From: Leptolyngbya sp. O-77
GTDB lineage: Bacteria; Cyanobacteriota; Cyanobacteriia; Elainellales; Elainellaceae
Reading direction: 5' to 3'
Assembly: GCF_001548395.1 (NCBI RefSeq)
Contig: NZ_AP017367.1
Location: forward strand, 124,001 to 188,000
Length of the DNA stretch: 64,000 nt
Below are positions 35,862-44,958 of the stretch, in pieces. Below the pieces are notes generated by a model, which made no database searches, was not told where the DNA came from, and saw only the letters and a program-made list of their open reading frames with translations. The position numbers and the translations under genes were made by a program. Every line of letters starts with the position of its first letter. Position 1 is the stretch's first letter.

Positions 35862-36532
35862 CTACTGGGAAGCGGAAATTTCCCGGTAGGCCCGCTCACA
35901 CTGCTCGAAGGCTGCTGCTGACACCGGAGTCGGGCTGAAACAGAGCCGCTCGTGGGTGCGAATCAGCACTGCATAGGGCTGAGCATTGGGCAGCGCATTC
36001 AGCAAGTTGAGATATTCGCCATCGGTGCGGCTGGGCAGGGGCGAAATCTGGTGGCGATCGCTCAGTCGATGCAGCGCGGCATGATACAGCGCTCGGCAAG
36101 CTTCTCGATAGTCGCCTTGGCGCTGGGCCGCCTGTGACCGCGCCAGCCATTCCGCAGTGCTGAGTTCCGGCGCTGGGGCTGGGGGGCACGGGGGGCGATC
36201 GCCCGGCCCTGCTGCCGCTGAAATGCCTCCCAATAAGGCCGAAGCCACTGCACAAGCCACCATGCAGCCCAAATCCCCAGCAGCCCCACAATCACCCAGA
36301 ACAGCGCCTGCAAAACCCACTCTGGCGGTATCCAGCCTGAAAAATTGGGGCGGTTCGGGCTTTCACCAAACAGCACCCACTCAATCCACTCGCCCACCTG
36401 CCGGAGCGATCGCTGCACCTGCCAATCCAGACTCGTTTTGGCAAAGGTGCCTGCTGCCTCTGGCGCTGCGGGGGCGATCGCCCCTGCTGAATAGACTGCT
36501 AAATAGACCGTAAGATTCCCTGCAATACTCAT
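35862..36532 (-). pseudogene. DUF4129 protein gene with a frameshift
   Basis: Two frames are needed. From ATG 36532 the N-terminal part has a membrane helix (VLQALFWVIVGLLGIWAAWW) and runs to about residue 115. The C-terminal DUF4129 part (DYREACRALYHAALHRLSD, LPSRTDGEYLNLL, YAVLIRTHERLCFSPTPVS) is in another frame. The switch lies at two C6 runs on the coding strand (36181-36186 and 36190-36195). The total length is 671 bases, one short of a multiple of three, so one missing C would explain it. It may be a sequencing error, a real loss or programmed slippage; flanking operon genes are intact. Confidence 0.8.
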
Positions 36533-36953
36533 CGCATCGGCTGTTCACTCTCTTCCTAAAGTATCAGGAGGTAGGAGAATCGACACGATTGCCGAATCAA
36601 TGGATGCTCTCTAGAAGGGAAACAAGTCGGTTTACTCAAAAAATGAGTCAAAAATGAGTTGCGGGCTGGAAGCCGCAATTCTGCGTTTTCTGTCGGAATA
36701 TAACTTTAGGATCAATTTGGGATCAAGAATCTTCCCATTTTGGCGAAATTAGCATTGGCTGAATATGCAGGAACCTGTATCCTGTAACACGAAGGGAGTT
36801 TTGATCCCTGCTGTGGTTGGCTCAAAATCTGACTGGTTTTGATGCTGATCTTACAGACCAGGATTATGCTGCCCGGTTCGCCCGCTTGACGGACTTGCCT
36901 CCGTAACCGCTGCCACTGTACCCCCTTAAGCTCCCGACTTGGCTCCTGATCTC
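36533..36953. other. Divergent intergenic region, 421 bp
   Basis: No coding frame seen. It contains a small stem TTGCGG...CCGCAA near 36658-36677 and AT-rich tracts that could hold promoters for the DUF4129 operon (leftward) and the NnrU-type gene (rightward). I could not fix a promoter. Confidence 0.5.
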
Positions 36954-37664
36954 ATGCGTGACGACTGGCTTACCTCCAGCCATTTTGTAATGTTTGGGCT
37001 TTTGATCGGGTTTGCGATCGCCCATAGTGGTCTTGCAGCCCTGCGTCCTTATGCCGAAAAACGCATCGGGGCACGTCCCTATCGCGTCATTTTTGCGCTA
37101 GTCAGCCTCCCCCTAGCCACGTTGCTCATCGTCTACTTTGTTCAGCATCGCTATGACGGGCTGCGATTGTGGAATGTGCAGGGTGTGCCAGGAGTGGAAC
37201 CGTTGGTGTGGGTGCTGTCGGCTATTTCGTTTCTGTTTCTCTATCCGGCTACGTTTAATCTCCTAGAAATTGCGGCTATTCAAAAACCTCAAGTTCATCT
37301 CTATGAAACGGGCATTATTCGCATTACCCGCCATCCGCAGATGGTAGGACAGGTGATCTGGTGCATTGCCCACACGCTGTGGCTGGGGACGACCTTTATG
37401 CTAGTCACGTCTGCGGGGCTGATTTTACATCACCTGTTTGGCGTGTGGCATGGCGATCGCCGCCTGACCCAGCGCTACGGCGAAGCGTTTTCAGCGGTCA
37501 AAGCCCGCACATCGGTCATTCCCTTTTTGGCAATTCTCGATGGTCGTCAAACGCTCGAATTCAAAGAGTTTCTTCGTCCCGCCTATGTCGGCGTGGCGAT
37601 TTTTGTATTGTTATTCTGGTTTGCCCACCCGCTACTCATCCAAGCAGCAGGTAATCTAGGGTAA
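36954..37664 (+). CDS. NnrU family protein, probable 15-cis-zeta-carotene isomerase
   Basis: 236 residues from ATG 36954 (a TTG at 36939 is possible). About six membrane helices. Conserved family residues include FAIAHSGLAALRPYAEKRIG near the start, RITRHPQMVGQVIWCIAHTLWLG in the middle (candidate haem-ligand histidines) and HHLFGVWHGDRR. This is the NnrU fold shared with plant Z-ISO; Synechocystis slr1599 is the cyanobacterial counterpart. If orthologous it isomerises the 15-cis bond of zeta-carotene in carotenoid synthesis. No other carotenoid gene is adjacent, so the assignment rests on family similarity. Confidence 0.75.
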   Translation: MRDDWLTSSHFVMFGLLIGFAIAHSGLAALRPYAEKRIGARPYRVIFALVSLPLATLLIVYFVQHRYDGLRLWNVQGVPGVEPLVWVLSAISFLFLYPATFNLLEIAAIQKPQVHLYETGIIRITRHPQMVGQVIWCIAHTLWLGTTFMLVTSAGLILHHLFGVWHGDRRLTQRYGEAFSAVKARTSVIPFLAILDGRQTLEFKEFLRPAYVGVAIFVLLFWFAHPLLIQAAGNLG

Positions 37665-37722
37665 TAGCATGATCCCCGATTGATCCCCTACTGGTTTTCA
37701 ACTTTTCTTCTTAAAAACTCCT

Positions 37723-38082
37723 ATGCTACTCTCTGTTAACGAAAGCAATTTCTCGAAAGAAGTTTTGGAATCTTCGACCCCAGTTCTGATCAACTTCTGG
37801 GCCCCTTGGTGTGGGCTATGTCGGCTCATGAACCCGATGCTGAATCAGCTTCAGGCAGAATGGAGGGGACAGATCAAGCTGGTAACGATCAACGCCGACG
37901 AAAACTTTAAGCTGGCAAATACCTATCGGCTGACGACGCTGCCCACGCTGCTGCTGGTGGAAGGGGACAGGGTGCTGCATCGGTTTGATCATTTCGCCAG
38001 TCGAGACGACATCCGCAATGCCTCCGAGTCTTTCCATGCGGTGCTTGCTTCTCTGCTGGGCAGCTACAGCTACACGGCATAG
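37723..38082 (+). CDS. Thioredoxin-family protein with CGLC active site
   Basis: 119 residues, one thioredoxin fold. The active site is NFWAPWCGLCR, with Leu replacing the Pro of the usual CGPC, followed by the cis-proline segment TTLPTLLLVEGDRV. Both redox cysteines are present. CGLC occurs in some cyanobacterial thioredoxins, and the change at the third position usually alters redox potential. It lacks a signal peptide, so it is cytosolic. It lies 58 bases after the NnrU-type gene on the same strand and may be co-transcribed with it. Confidence 0.9.
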   Translation: MLLSVNESNFSKEVLESSTPVLINFWAPWCGLCRLMNPMLNQLQAEWRGQIKLVTINADENFKLANTYRLTTLPTLLLVEGDRVLHRFDHFASRDDIRNASESFHAVLASLLGSYSYTA

Positions 38083-38112
38083 CAGGTTTGGCGAATTTGC
38101 TAGACTTCGTTG

Positions 38113-38142
38113 CTAGAACTCACTAGAACTCACTAGAACTCA
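38113..38142. repeat. Three 10-bp tandem units
   Basis: CTAGAACTCA occurs three times in a row, followed by a fourth partial start CTAGATGCA. Non-coding, between the thioredoxin and aroB genes, which converge. Confidence 0.8.
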
Positions 38143-38287
38143 CTAGATGCACTCTAGCTGCACTTCGTCGCTGCATGGATGAGCCTGTGCAGCGATTGCC
38201 CCACAAGTTGCCCCGCAATTACGTCTCTTCAAGAGAGCCTTTATACCCAGGGTAGTTAAGTAAAGCCTGTCTGAGCCTCTTTCACGC

Positions 38288-39388
38288 TTACGCTTCAGCC
38301 ATTGCCAGCAGCACCTTGCGAATCACCGCTGGCGTAGCCTGGTCAGTCTCAATCACCGCGCCGATTTGCGTCGGCAGGATAAACCGCACCTGACCCGCCT
38401 TCACCTTCTTGTCGGTTTGCAGGGCAGCGATGATGTCTTCTAGGTCGAGTCCGGCGGGCAGGCGCGTGGGCAGACCTGCTTTTTGAATCAGCGCGGTTTG
38501 GCGACGGTTAGAGTCTGCATCCCATAGGTTCAGTTGGAGGGCGATCGCCCCTGCCGCCACCATGCCAATGCCCACCGCCTCGCCGTGATTCACCAATTTG
38601 TAACCCGTCAGGCTTTCCACTGCGTGCCCAATCGTGTGCCCGTAGTTGAGAATTGCCCGCAGGCCCGCCTCCTTTTCGTCCTTGCTAACGACGTGCGCCT
38701 TTGCCTGGCAGGATCGCGTCAAGATCGTCTGCATGAGTTCTGGCGAGACATAGCGCTGCTGATCCAGCCGCTTGGCCTGCTCTAGCTGTTGAAACAGGTC
38801 GGCATCCCAGATTACGCCGTACTTGATCACCTCCGCCATGCCCGCGCGAAACTCGCGGGGCGGCAGCGTCGCCAGCACCTCCGGGTCGATCAGCACCAGG
38901 CGCGGCTGGTGAAACGCGCCGATCAGGTTCTTGCCGTGGGGATGGTTTACCCCCGTTTTGCCGCCAATGGACGCATCCACCATCGCCAGCAGCGAGGTTG
39001 GCACTTGCACAAACCGGATGCCCCGCAGCCAGGTGGCCGCCGCAAAACCCGCCATGTCGCCTACCACGCCGCCACCCAGCGCCACAATTGCCGACGATCG
39101 CTCTAGCCGATGGGCCAGCGCTGCGTCATACAGCTTTTGAATCGAACCCAGCGTCTTGTAGCGCTCGCCCGCCGGAATTAGCGCGTGGCACACGTCGAAG
39201 CCTGCCGCCTCCAGCGAGGCGATCGCCCCTTCGCCATAGCGCCGAAAAATCATCGGGTTCGACACCAGCATCAGCTTGCGCCCCAGTCCCAACGGCTGAA
39301 GCCAGGTTCCCAATTGCGACACACTACCAGGGGCGATCGCCACCTCGTAGGAATTTTGCGGCAGATCCACCGAAATCACAGCGTTCAT
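38288..39388 (-). CDS. aroB: 3-dehydroquinate synthase
   Basis: 366 residues. NAD-binding ALGGGVVGDMAGFAAATW, the substrate loop LLAMVDASIGGKTGVNHPHG, and zinc ligands in MAEVIKYG, LNYGHTIGHAVE and LVNHGEAVGIGM are all intact. It converts DAHP to 3-dehydroquinate, the second step of the shikimate pathway, in the cytosol. The ATG overlaps the stop of the upstream repeat-protein gene (TGATG), with AGGA just upstream, so translation is probably coupled. Confidence 0.96.
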   Translation of the reverse strand: MNAVISVDLPQNSYEVAIAPGSVSQLGTWLQPLGLGRKLMLVSNPMIFRRYGEGAIASLEAAGFDVCHALIPAGERYKTLGSIQKLYDAALAHRLERSSAIVALGGGVVGDMAGFAAATWLRGIRFVQVPTSLLAMVDASIGGKTGVNHPHGKNLIGAFHQPRLVLIDPEVLATLPPREFRAGMAEVIKYGVIWDADLFQQLEQAKRLDQQRYVSPELMQTILTRSCQAKAHVVSKDEKEAGLRAILNYGHTIGHAVESLTGYKLVNHGEAVGIGMVAAGAIALQLNLWDADSNRRQTALIQKAGLPTRLPAGLDLEDIIAALQTDKKVKAGQVRFILPTQIGAVIETDQATPAVIRKVLLAMAEA

Positions 39389-40638
39389 CAATCCTGCTTC
39401 GCTCCGTAGGACTGCCAATAGCCTAGGGTTTCATCCTTGGGCGGCCCCCCTACAGGCGGCGGTATGACCTGTCCCGCAGCATGGGTCGGCGGCACCCAGC
39501 TAATCGGCGGTGGCAGCACCTTTTCGGTCGAGCCACCCCCCACCGGCGGCGGCACTGCGTGGGGTAGCGGCTGGGAACCCACTGGCGGCGCAATGCTGTA
39601 ATCCGATGGGTATGCGCCTACCGGCGGCGGCAGGTGCGGCTGCGGCGGACGTGAGCCAATCGGCGGCGCAACCGCGTATTCCGCAGGCGTAGCACCGACT
39701 GGGGGACGCACAGACATTCCCGCAGGCTGGGCCCCGTGCGCTCCAACTGGGGGGGCGATCGCATAATCCGACGGATACGCCCCCACCGAGGGCGGCCGGT
39801 GATAGTCCACTGGCGAAGCTCCTATCGGCGGCGACACAGGCGACCCGACCGGGCGCGACCCGATCGGCGGTGTTATGTAAGAATCCACTGGACGCGACCC
39901 AATGGGGGGTGCAATGGGCAAATCCATCGGGCGCGACCCAATCGGGGGCTGAATTGGCAAGTTCGCAGGAGTCGAGCCAATCGGCGGCTGAATCGTTGAA
40001 CCGACCGGGCGTGACCCAATAGGGGGTGCAATGGGCAAATCCACTGGACGCGACCCAATCGGCGGCTGAATTGGTAAATTCGCGGGAGTCGAGCCAATCG
40101 GCGGCGGCACAGTTGCGCCCACCGGGCGTGATCCAATCGGCGGCTGAATTGGTAAATTTGCAGGAGTTGACCCAATCGGCGGCTGAATCGTTGTACTCAC
40201 CGGACTTGACCCGATCGGCGGCTGAATCGGCAAGTTTACAGGACGCGATCCAATCGGCGGCTGAATCACTTCGCCCACCGGACGCGACCCGATCGGCGGT
40301 ACGATTGGCAACTCTGTGGGACGCGATCCGATCGGCGGCTGAATCGTTGCACTCACCGGACTTGACCCGATCGGCGGCTGAATTGGTAAATTCGCAGGAG
40401 TCGATCCAATTGGCGGCTGAATCGGCAAGTTTACAGGACGCGATCCAATTGGCGGCTGAATCGGCAGGTTTGCGGGGGTTGACCCGATCGGCGGCGAAAT
40501 GGGTCGATATTCGATTGGGTAAAGCGGCAGATTCGCAGAGGTCTGGTGTGCGGATGCCTGGGTGGGGGGAACAGGCTCCACGGGTGGCGACCACCCCTTG
40601 GGCGGCGGAATCTGGTAGGGACCGTTGATGAATTCCAC
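39388..40638 (-). CDS. Proline-rich protein with 13-residue tandem repeats
   Basis: 416 residues from GTG 40638, chosen because GAGG lies six bases upstream; another GTG at 40683 would add 15 residues. From about residue 50 it is almost wholly made of 13-residue units PPIGSxPxxxxIQ: about 17 regular copies (PPIGSTPANLPIQ, PPIGSRPVNLPIQ, PPIGSSPVSATIQ) followed by about eight degenerate ones (PPVGAYPSDYSIA). No cysteine beyond the start, no signal peptide, no membrane helix. I do not recognise the family. Frame choice rests on the clean amino-acid periodicity, the ribosome site and the one-base overlap with aroB. Possibly an extended scaffold or binding platform. Confidence 0.75.
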   Translation of the reverse strand: MEFINGPYQIPPPKGWSPPVEPVPPTQASAHQTSANLPLYPIEYRPISPPIGSTPANLPIQPPIGSRPVNLPIQPPIGSTPANLPIQPPIGSSPVSATIQPPIGSRPTELPIVPPIGSRPVGEVIQPPIGSRPVNLPIQPPIGSSPVSTTIQPPIGSTPANLPIQPPIGSRPVGATVPPPIGSTPANLPIQPPIGSRPVDLPIAPPIGSRPVGSTIQPPIGSTPANLPIQPPIGSRPMDLPIAPPIGSRPVDSYITPPIGSRPVGSPVSPPIGASPVDYHRPPSVGAYPSDYAIAPPVGAHGAQPAGMSVRPPVGATPAEYAVAPPIGSRPPQPHLPPPVGAYPSDYSIAPPVGSQPLPHAVPPPVGGGSTEKVLPPPISWVPPTHAAGQVIPPPVGGPPKDETLGYWQSYGAKQD

Positions 40639-40793
40639 GGGATACCTCGGAAGAAATCTGAAGAGACAAAGCTCGAGGGACACTAGGCGATCGCCCCTCT
40701 ATCCCAATCGGCGAAACGCTGCAATGCGCTTCACTGCGTGTCATGATTTTTGCATATTTCGCAGACCGACTGCACCGACAGACGCAATTCGCC

Positions 40794-41183
40794 ATGAGTG
40801 CCACGAATCTACCGCCCCTCACGGTCGAAACCGTGTGGGCCATCCTCAACGACACCCTCGACGATGCCACTGCCAATCGACTGGTGTGGCAGTGCCTAGG
40901 CTATCGCCAGCGCGAAGACGGCTCCTGGGACACCGCCGCCGTATCCGAAGACTGGCGCAGCGCCTATCCAGAGCCGCCCGACTTTATCGACAGCCGCCCG
41001 GCTACCGTCAAGCTGACCCGCTCCATCGCGCCCGAAAACAAGCAGCTTTTGAAAGAGCGACTCGGCTTTGGCGGCTATAAGGTGGGTGAACTCGTGCCCC
41101 GCAAAACGCGCCGCGCCACGATCGCCAACTGGCTATTGGGCTACATGAAAGACCAGCAGACCGAGCAGAATCTCTCCGGCTAA
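40794..41183 (+). CDS. DUF1823 family protein
   Basis: 129 residues from ATG 40794 (a longer frame from 40743 is unlikely). It starts LPPLTVETVWAILNDTLDDA and continues NRLVWQCLGYRQREDGSWDT, LKERLGFGGYKVGELVPRKT and ATIANWLLGYM, which match the cyanobacterial DUF1823 family. Soluble, no catalytic motif recognised. Function unknown. It is divergent from the proline-rich repeat gene and convergent with the next gene. Confidence 0.88.
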   Translation: MSATNLPPLTVETVWAILNDTLDDATANRLVWQCLGYRQREDGSWDTAAVSEDWRSAYPEPPDFIDSRPATVKLTRSIAPENKQLLKERLGFGGYKVGELVPRKTRRATIANWLLGYMKDQQTEQNLSG

Positions 41184-41233
41184 CCTGCCGCTATGCGGTT
41201 GGGCATTATTCGAGCAAAACTATTCGGGCAAAA

Positions 41234-42079
41234 CTATTCAGGCAAAACGTTGATCTTGCCGCGACAGACCAAGTGGCGATCGCCCAACTCTAGGTCTTGA
41301 ATTTCCACGTCGCTGCCCAACTCCAGCGGAAACCCGTCCAGATCGTGCAGCGCCAGTCCGCGCTTTGCCTTGGGCGTAGGCAGCCACTCCGGATTCACCA
41401 GATGAAGTTGCTGCCCGTTCGTGGTGCGGAGTCCGGTGCGGATGATGAAGGGAACCGGACTGCCCTGATTGCTCGACACCAGCGCCGCACCCAGCGTCAA
41501 CAGTCCTGGGGCAATTTTGGCGCGAAAATCATCCAGCAAAATCGGCGTTTTTCCATCGGGTGTCACCAAATCTGGTGCGGCTCCCGCCTTCAGCAGATTC
41601 AGCAGCAGATCGTTCACCACGCCCGCCAGCAGCGGCCCCTGGAGCGAGTCGTTCAGGTCTTGCTGCGACAGGCGCACCTCTGCCTGCACCGGGACGGCTC
41701 GCTCTAGCTGAAGCGGCTTACCCCGCAAGATTTGCCGAAAGTTGACCTTGATGCCGCGACCGACCAGCGTGATGCGCTCCAGGTATAGCCCGCGATAGAC
41801 CACGTTTCGCGCCGAAATCGTGACGCGGGGAATCAGACCCGTTAGCAACTGGCGATCGCCCCCCTCTATCAACAAATTTAGGTCGTCTACGTGTTCGACC
41901 TGCGATCGCAGCCATAGCCGCAGCGCCGGAGTCAGAATCGTGCTGATGATGTGGCTCTGGCGCGGCACGGGCAGGTTGCGATCCGGATCGGGCAAACTTA
42001 CCGGAGCCTGCGGGTCGAGCGCCGGAGCCTCGTAGTCGGCCGTAGTCGGGTCGGAGGATTGCGGTTGAAAATGGGTCAT
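41234..42079 (-). CDS. DUF2993 (LmeA-like) phospholipid-binding protein
   Basis: 281 residues. A Pro-rich acidic N-terminus of about 40 residues precedes the DUF2993 domain: LRLWLRSQVEHVDDLNLLIE, GDRQLLTGLIPRVTISARNV, VYRGLYLERITLVGRGIKVN and LSQQDLNDSLQGPLLAGVVN. This family includes mycobacterial LmeA, which binds phosphoinositides and has a BPI-like fold; cyanobacterial members are uncharacterised. No signal peptide is evident. It is divergent from the GT39 gene 214 bases away. Confidence 0.85.
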   Translation of the reverse strand: MTHFQPQSSDPTTADYEAPALDPQAPVSLPDPDRNLPVPRQSHIISTILTPALRLWLRSQVEHVDDLNLLIEGGDRQLLTGLIPRVTISARNVVYRGLYLERITLVGRGIKVNFRQILRGKPLQLERAVPVQAEVRLSQQDLNDSLQGPLLAGVVNDLLLNLLKAGAAPDLVTPDGKTPILLDDFRAKIAPGLLTLGAALVSSNQGSPVPFIIRTGLRTTNGQQLHLVNPEWLPTPKAKRGLALHDLDGFPLELGSDVEIQDLELGDRHLVCRGKINVLPE

Positions 42080-42293
42080 CGGGCCTACAGATTCGCTTTC
42101 TCCAGTGTAGCGCCCGCGTCATCCCCCCCTTCCAGCCGCATCCGAGTAGGGATTGCCCCACCTTTGGGGTTTGGTTGGATGCAGGAACCCGTGTCTTACA
42201 GCCCATACAACGGATTGAGGATGTGGCAAAGAGGACGATGATGCGATGATGGGAACGGTAATTTTTCCACCTCTCCCCCGCCGGCGCTGACCC

Positions 42294-44135
42294 ATGACCT
42301 CGTTCGCGTTCCCCCACCTCCGCCCCTGGCTCCAGCACCTCGACAAACGCCCGACGCTGAAATGGGGGCTGGTGGCGGCGTGGCTGGGGCTGCTCTGCGG
42401 GTTGGGCTTCTTCTGGCAACTGGGCAGCATTGGGCTAGTGGACGAAACCGAGCCACTGTTTGCCGAAGCGACGCGCCAAATGGTGGAAACGGGCGACTGG
42501 ATCACGCCGTACTTTAATGAAAAGCCGCGTTTCGACAAGCCGCCGCTGATCTACTGGCTGATGGCGATCGCCTACAAAACGCTTGGGGTCAACGAATGGG
42601 CCGTCCGGCTGCCCTCTGCCCTATCCGCTTCGGCGCTGGTGGTCTTCGGCTTTTTCACCCTGCTGCGGTTTGGCTATTCTCGACCCGGCTTGTCCGCAAA
42701 GGCAGAGCAAGATGGTGAAGCGGCGATCGCCCCATCCCCGCCATCCCCCAAGTTCCACTGGTTCCCCGCCTTCCTCGGCTCTGGGCTGATGGCGCTGAAT
42801 CTGCAAACCATTGCCTGGGCGCGGACGGGTGTTTCGGATATGCTGCTGAGCGCCTGCGTCGGCGGGGCGCTGCTGGCGTTTTTCTGGGGCTATGCCTCGT
42901 CGCCAGATTCACTGAGGGCAAAAGAGCGCTGGTATCTGGCGTTTTTTGTGCTGTGTGGGCTGGGCGTGCTGACGAAGGGGCCGGTGGGCGTGGTGCTGCC
43001 GGGGGCGACGGTGGCGGCGTTTTTGCTGTATCTGGGCAATGGGCGAACTGTGCTGAGGGACATGCGCCCGGTGCGGGGCGGGCTGGTGTTTTTGGCGATC
43101 GCCCTACCCTGGTATCTCCTCGTCACCTATGCCAACGGTGAGAAATTCATCAACGCCTTCTTTGGCTATCACAACGTCGAGCGCTTTACCCGCGTCGTGA
43201 ACCAGCACCGTGCGCCCTGGTATTTCTACGTTGTTGTGCTGCTGGTGGGGTTTGCGCCTTATTCCGCGCATTTGCCTGGGGCGATCGCCCGGTTGCGGTT
43301 TTGGCGACGAGGCCGCTGGCAGGCAGAAGACCGCCGCACCCAGCTTGGGCTATTTGCGCTGATCTGGGCGGCGGTGATTTTTGGCTTTTTCACTATCGCC
43401 GTCACTAAGTTGCCCAGCTATGTGCTGCCGCTCTATCCGGCGATCGCCATTCTGGTCGCGCTGTTTTGGCGTGATCTGCTGCTGCATCGACCCCGCGCTG
43501 GCTGGGGCATGGCGCTGAGCAACGGGCTAAATCTGCTGCTGCTGGCGGCATTGGCGATCGCCAGCTACAACAGCGCCCCCTGGCTGGATAGCGACAACGC
43601 CGTGCGGGGGCTGGAGGAAGCCATCACCCGGTCGGGGCTGCCCATCGTGGGCACACTGATCTGGGGGCTGGCGCTGCTGGGGGCGATCGCCCTGCTAATC
43701 CGACGACAGGGGCGCTGGCTGTGGGGCGTAAACCTGGCGGCACTGGCGCTGACGCTGCTTCTGTTTGTGTTTCCGCTGATGGATATTCTAGACATTCATC
43801 GCCAACTGCCCCTGCGTCAGCTTGCCGCCGAAATTGTGGCACAGCAGCGCCCCGACGAGCCAATCATGATGGCGGGCTTGCACAAGCCGAGTCTGGTGTT
43901 TTATGGACATCGACCGATTTTCTTTGCCCAGCGCCAGGAAACGGCGATCGCCTACATTCGTCGCCAGTCAAGAGAGCGAAGCGATCCGCCGTCGATGCTG
44001 CTGGTGGGGCTGGGCTACAAAATCGAAGACCTGAACCTGCCACCGGAGCAGATGACGCTGCTAGCCGAAGCCGGCAAGTATGACTTGGTACGCCTGCAAC
44101 TGCCTGTGGCGCTGCCGCCGCCCCCGTCAAACTAA
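42294..44135 (+). CDS. GT39/ArnT-like membrane glycosyltransferase
   Basis: 613 residues, about 12 membrane helices. The first loop carries the acidic motif LVDETEPLFAEATRQMVETG, where D-E is the catalytic/metal site of PMT/ArnT GT-C enzymes, followed by WITPYFNEKPRFDKPPLIYW. The EKP..DKPPL pattern is typical of ArnT. The C-terminal 90 residues form a soluble periplasmic domain. It should transfer a sugar from a polyprenyl-phosphate donor to a lipid or protein acceptor on the periplasmic side. Acceptor unknown. Monocistronic, and its stop is followed by a transposase remnant. Confidence 0.88.
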   Translation: MTSFAFPHLRPWLQHLDKRPTLKWGLVAAWLGLLCGLGFFWQLGSIGLVDETEPLFAEATRQMVETGDWITPYFNEKPRFDKPPLIYWLMAIAYKTLGVNEWAVRLPSALSASALVVFGFFTLLRFGYSRPGLSAKAEQDGEAAIAPSPPSPKFHWFPAFLGSGLMALNLQTIAWARTGVSDMLLSACVGGALLAFFWGYASSPDSLRAKERWYLAFFVLCGLGVLTKGPVGVVLPGATVAAFLLYLGNGRTVLRDMRPVRGGLVFLAIALPWYLLVTYANGEKFINAFFGYHNVERFTRVVNQHRAPWYFYVVVLLVGFAPYSAHLPGAIARLRFWRRGRWQAEDRRTQLGLFALIWAAVIFGFFTIAVTKLPSYVLPLYPAIAILVALFWRDLLLHRPRAGWGMALSNGLNLLLLAALAIASYNSAPWLDSDNAVRGLEEAITRSGLPIVGTLIWGLALLGAIALLIRRQGRWLWGVNLAALALTLLLFVFPLMDILDIHRQLPLRQLAAEIVAQQRPDEPIMMAGLHKPSLVFYGHRPIFFAQRQETAIAYIRRQSRERSDPPSMLLVGLGYKIEDLNLPPEQMTLLAEAGKYDLVRLQLPVALPPPPSN

Positions 44136-44171
44136 ACGCTTCTCCAAAATCCGCTCAGAACTTGCGGCCCC

Positions 44172-44440
44172 GATCTGCCTTTGCTGTTCGAAGAGTCGTA
44201 TGAGCCGGGGTTGCAGTTGATTGCCAAAAGCAAAAAGAACATGAAAAACCGCTTGGTGAAGCTGATGGGCAAGATTTTGCTTCACAAGCGGGCCTTGCTT
44301 GAAACCGTCAAGACTACTCAAGAACTTTTGTTGGCTTGAACATTCGCAACACCGTAGCGTGTTCAACTTCCTCGTGAACCTATTGGCAGGATTGACGGCC
44401 TATCCCGACCAGCCCCCAAAACCTGCCCTTGATCCAGAGG
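44172..44440 (+). pseudogene. IS982-type transposase C-terminal remnant
   Basis: One frame reads LPLLFEESYEPGLQLIAKSK, then MKNRLVKLMGKILLHKRALL and ETV before hitting a stop. The continuation is in another frame: LKNFCWLEHSQHRSVFNFLV, NLLAGLTAY. Together they match the C-terminus of IS982-family DDE transposases (...KRAxxETxNDQLKNxxxxEHSRHRS). About two bases are missing at the junction near 44320. No 5' part or terminal inverted repeats were found. It is dead. Confidence 0.78.
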
Positions 44441-44580
44441 ATAAAGGCTGGTCTGCTCTCCCTCCTACTGCCTTCCAAGCGATCGAACTCACGTTAACCA
44501 ACCATCCAAAATTGCTAATCCAAAATCCAACATCGCAATCAGTCAGGTTCCACACTGGATTCACACCAGAGATTTTATAC

Positions 44581-44622
44581 AAAAAGGCTCCAGGGTTGCA
44601 GCAATGCCGCCAACTGGAGCCT
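44581..44622 (-). terminator. Terminator of the psbEFLJ operon
   Basis: On the minus strand AGGCTCCAG and CTGGAGCCT form a stem followed by TTTTT. It lies about 100 bases after the psbJ stop. Confidence 0.82.
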
Positions 44623-44724
44623 ACGATTCAAGACAAATATTTAAGACAAATTCTGAGCGCAAACCTGCTAAATCAGGGCGTACTTCAATCGTCAACTGTC
44701 GTCAACTTTTCTCAGTCGATTTTT

Positions 44725-44844
44725 CTAGATCGAAGAACCAATGCCTGCATAGGCACCATAGAAAAACAGACCCACGATTGCAATCACGCCAAGGCCCGCA
44801 ATCGTCCCGACAACCCACAGCGGAATTCTGCCATTTGACAACAT
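44725..44844 (-). CDS. psbJ: Photosystem II protein PsbJ
   Basis: 39 residues: a short N-terminus (MLSNGRIPLW) and one membrane helix (VVGTIAGLGVIAIVGLFFYG) ending AYAGIGSSI, as in PsbJ. It helps electron flow around QA/QB and water-oxidising complex assembly in the thylakoid. GGAGAG lies seven bases before the ATG. Last gene of psbEFLJ, but separated from psbL by 121 bases that contain a hairpin. Confidence 0.96.
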   Translation of the reverse strand: MLSNGRIPLWVVGTIAGLGVIAIVGLFFYGAYAGIGSSI

Positions 44845-44918
44845 AATGTCTCTCCGAAACTCTCCTAACCTGACCAAAAACACAGCTAAATCAAATCTGA
44901 AAGTTGAGTACTAGAACA

Positions 44919-44958
44919 GCTTGTTAGCAGGCATGAAGACTCATTTCGGCTAACAAGC
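44919..44958 (-). other. 10-bp perfect hairpin between psbL and psbJ
   Basis: GCTTGTTAGC (44919-44928) and GCTAACAAGC (44949-44958) pair exactly around a 20-base loop. It lies just after the psbL stop. It could be an RNA processing or stability element, or limit read-through into psbJ. No T-run on either strand. Confidence 0.6.

Noticed and set aside
39500..40876. A 458-codon open frame on the minus strand and a 200-codon frame on the plus strand through the proline-rich repeat
   Set aside because: A 39-bp DNA repeat is open in several frames at once. Only the 39388-40638 frame has a ribosome site, a clean 13-residue period and coupling to aroB.
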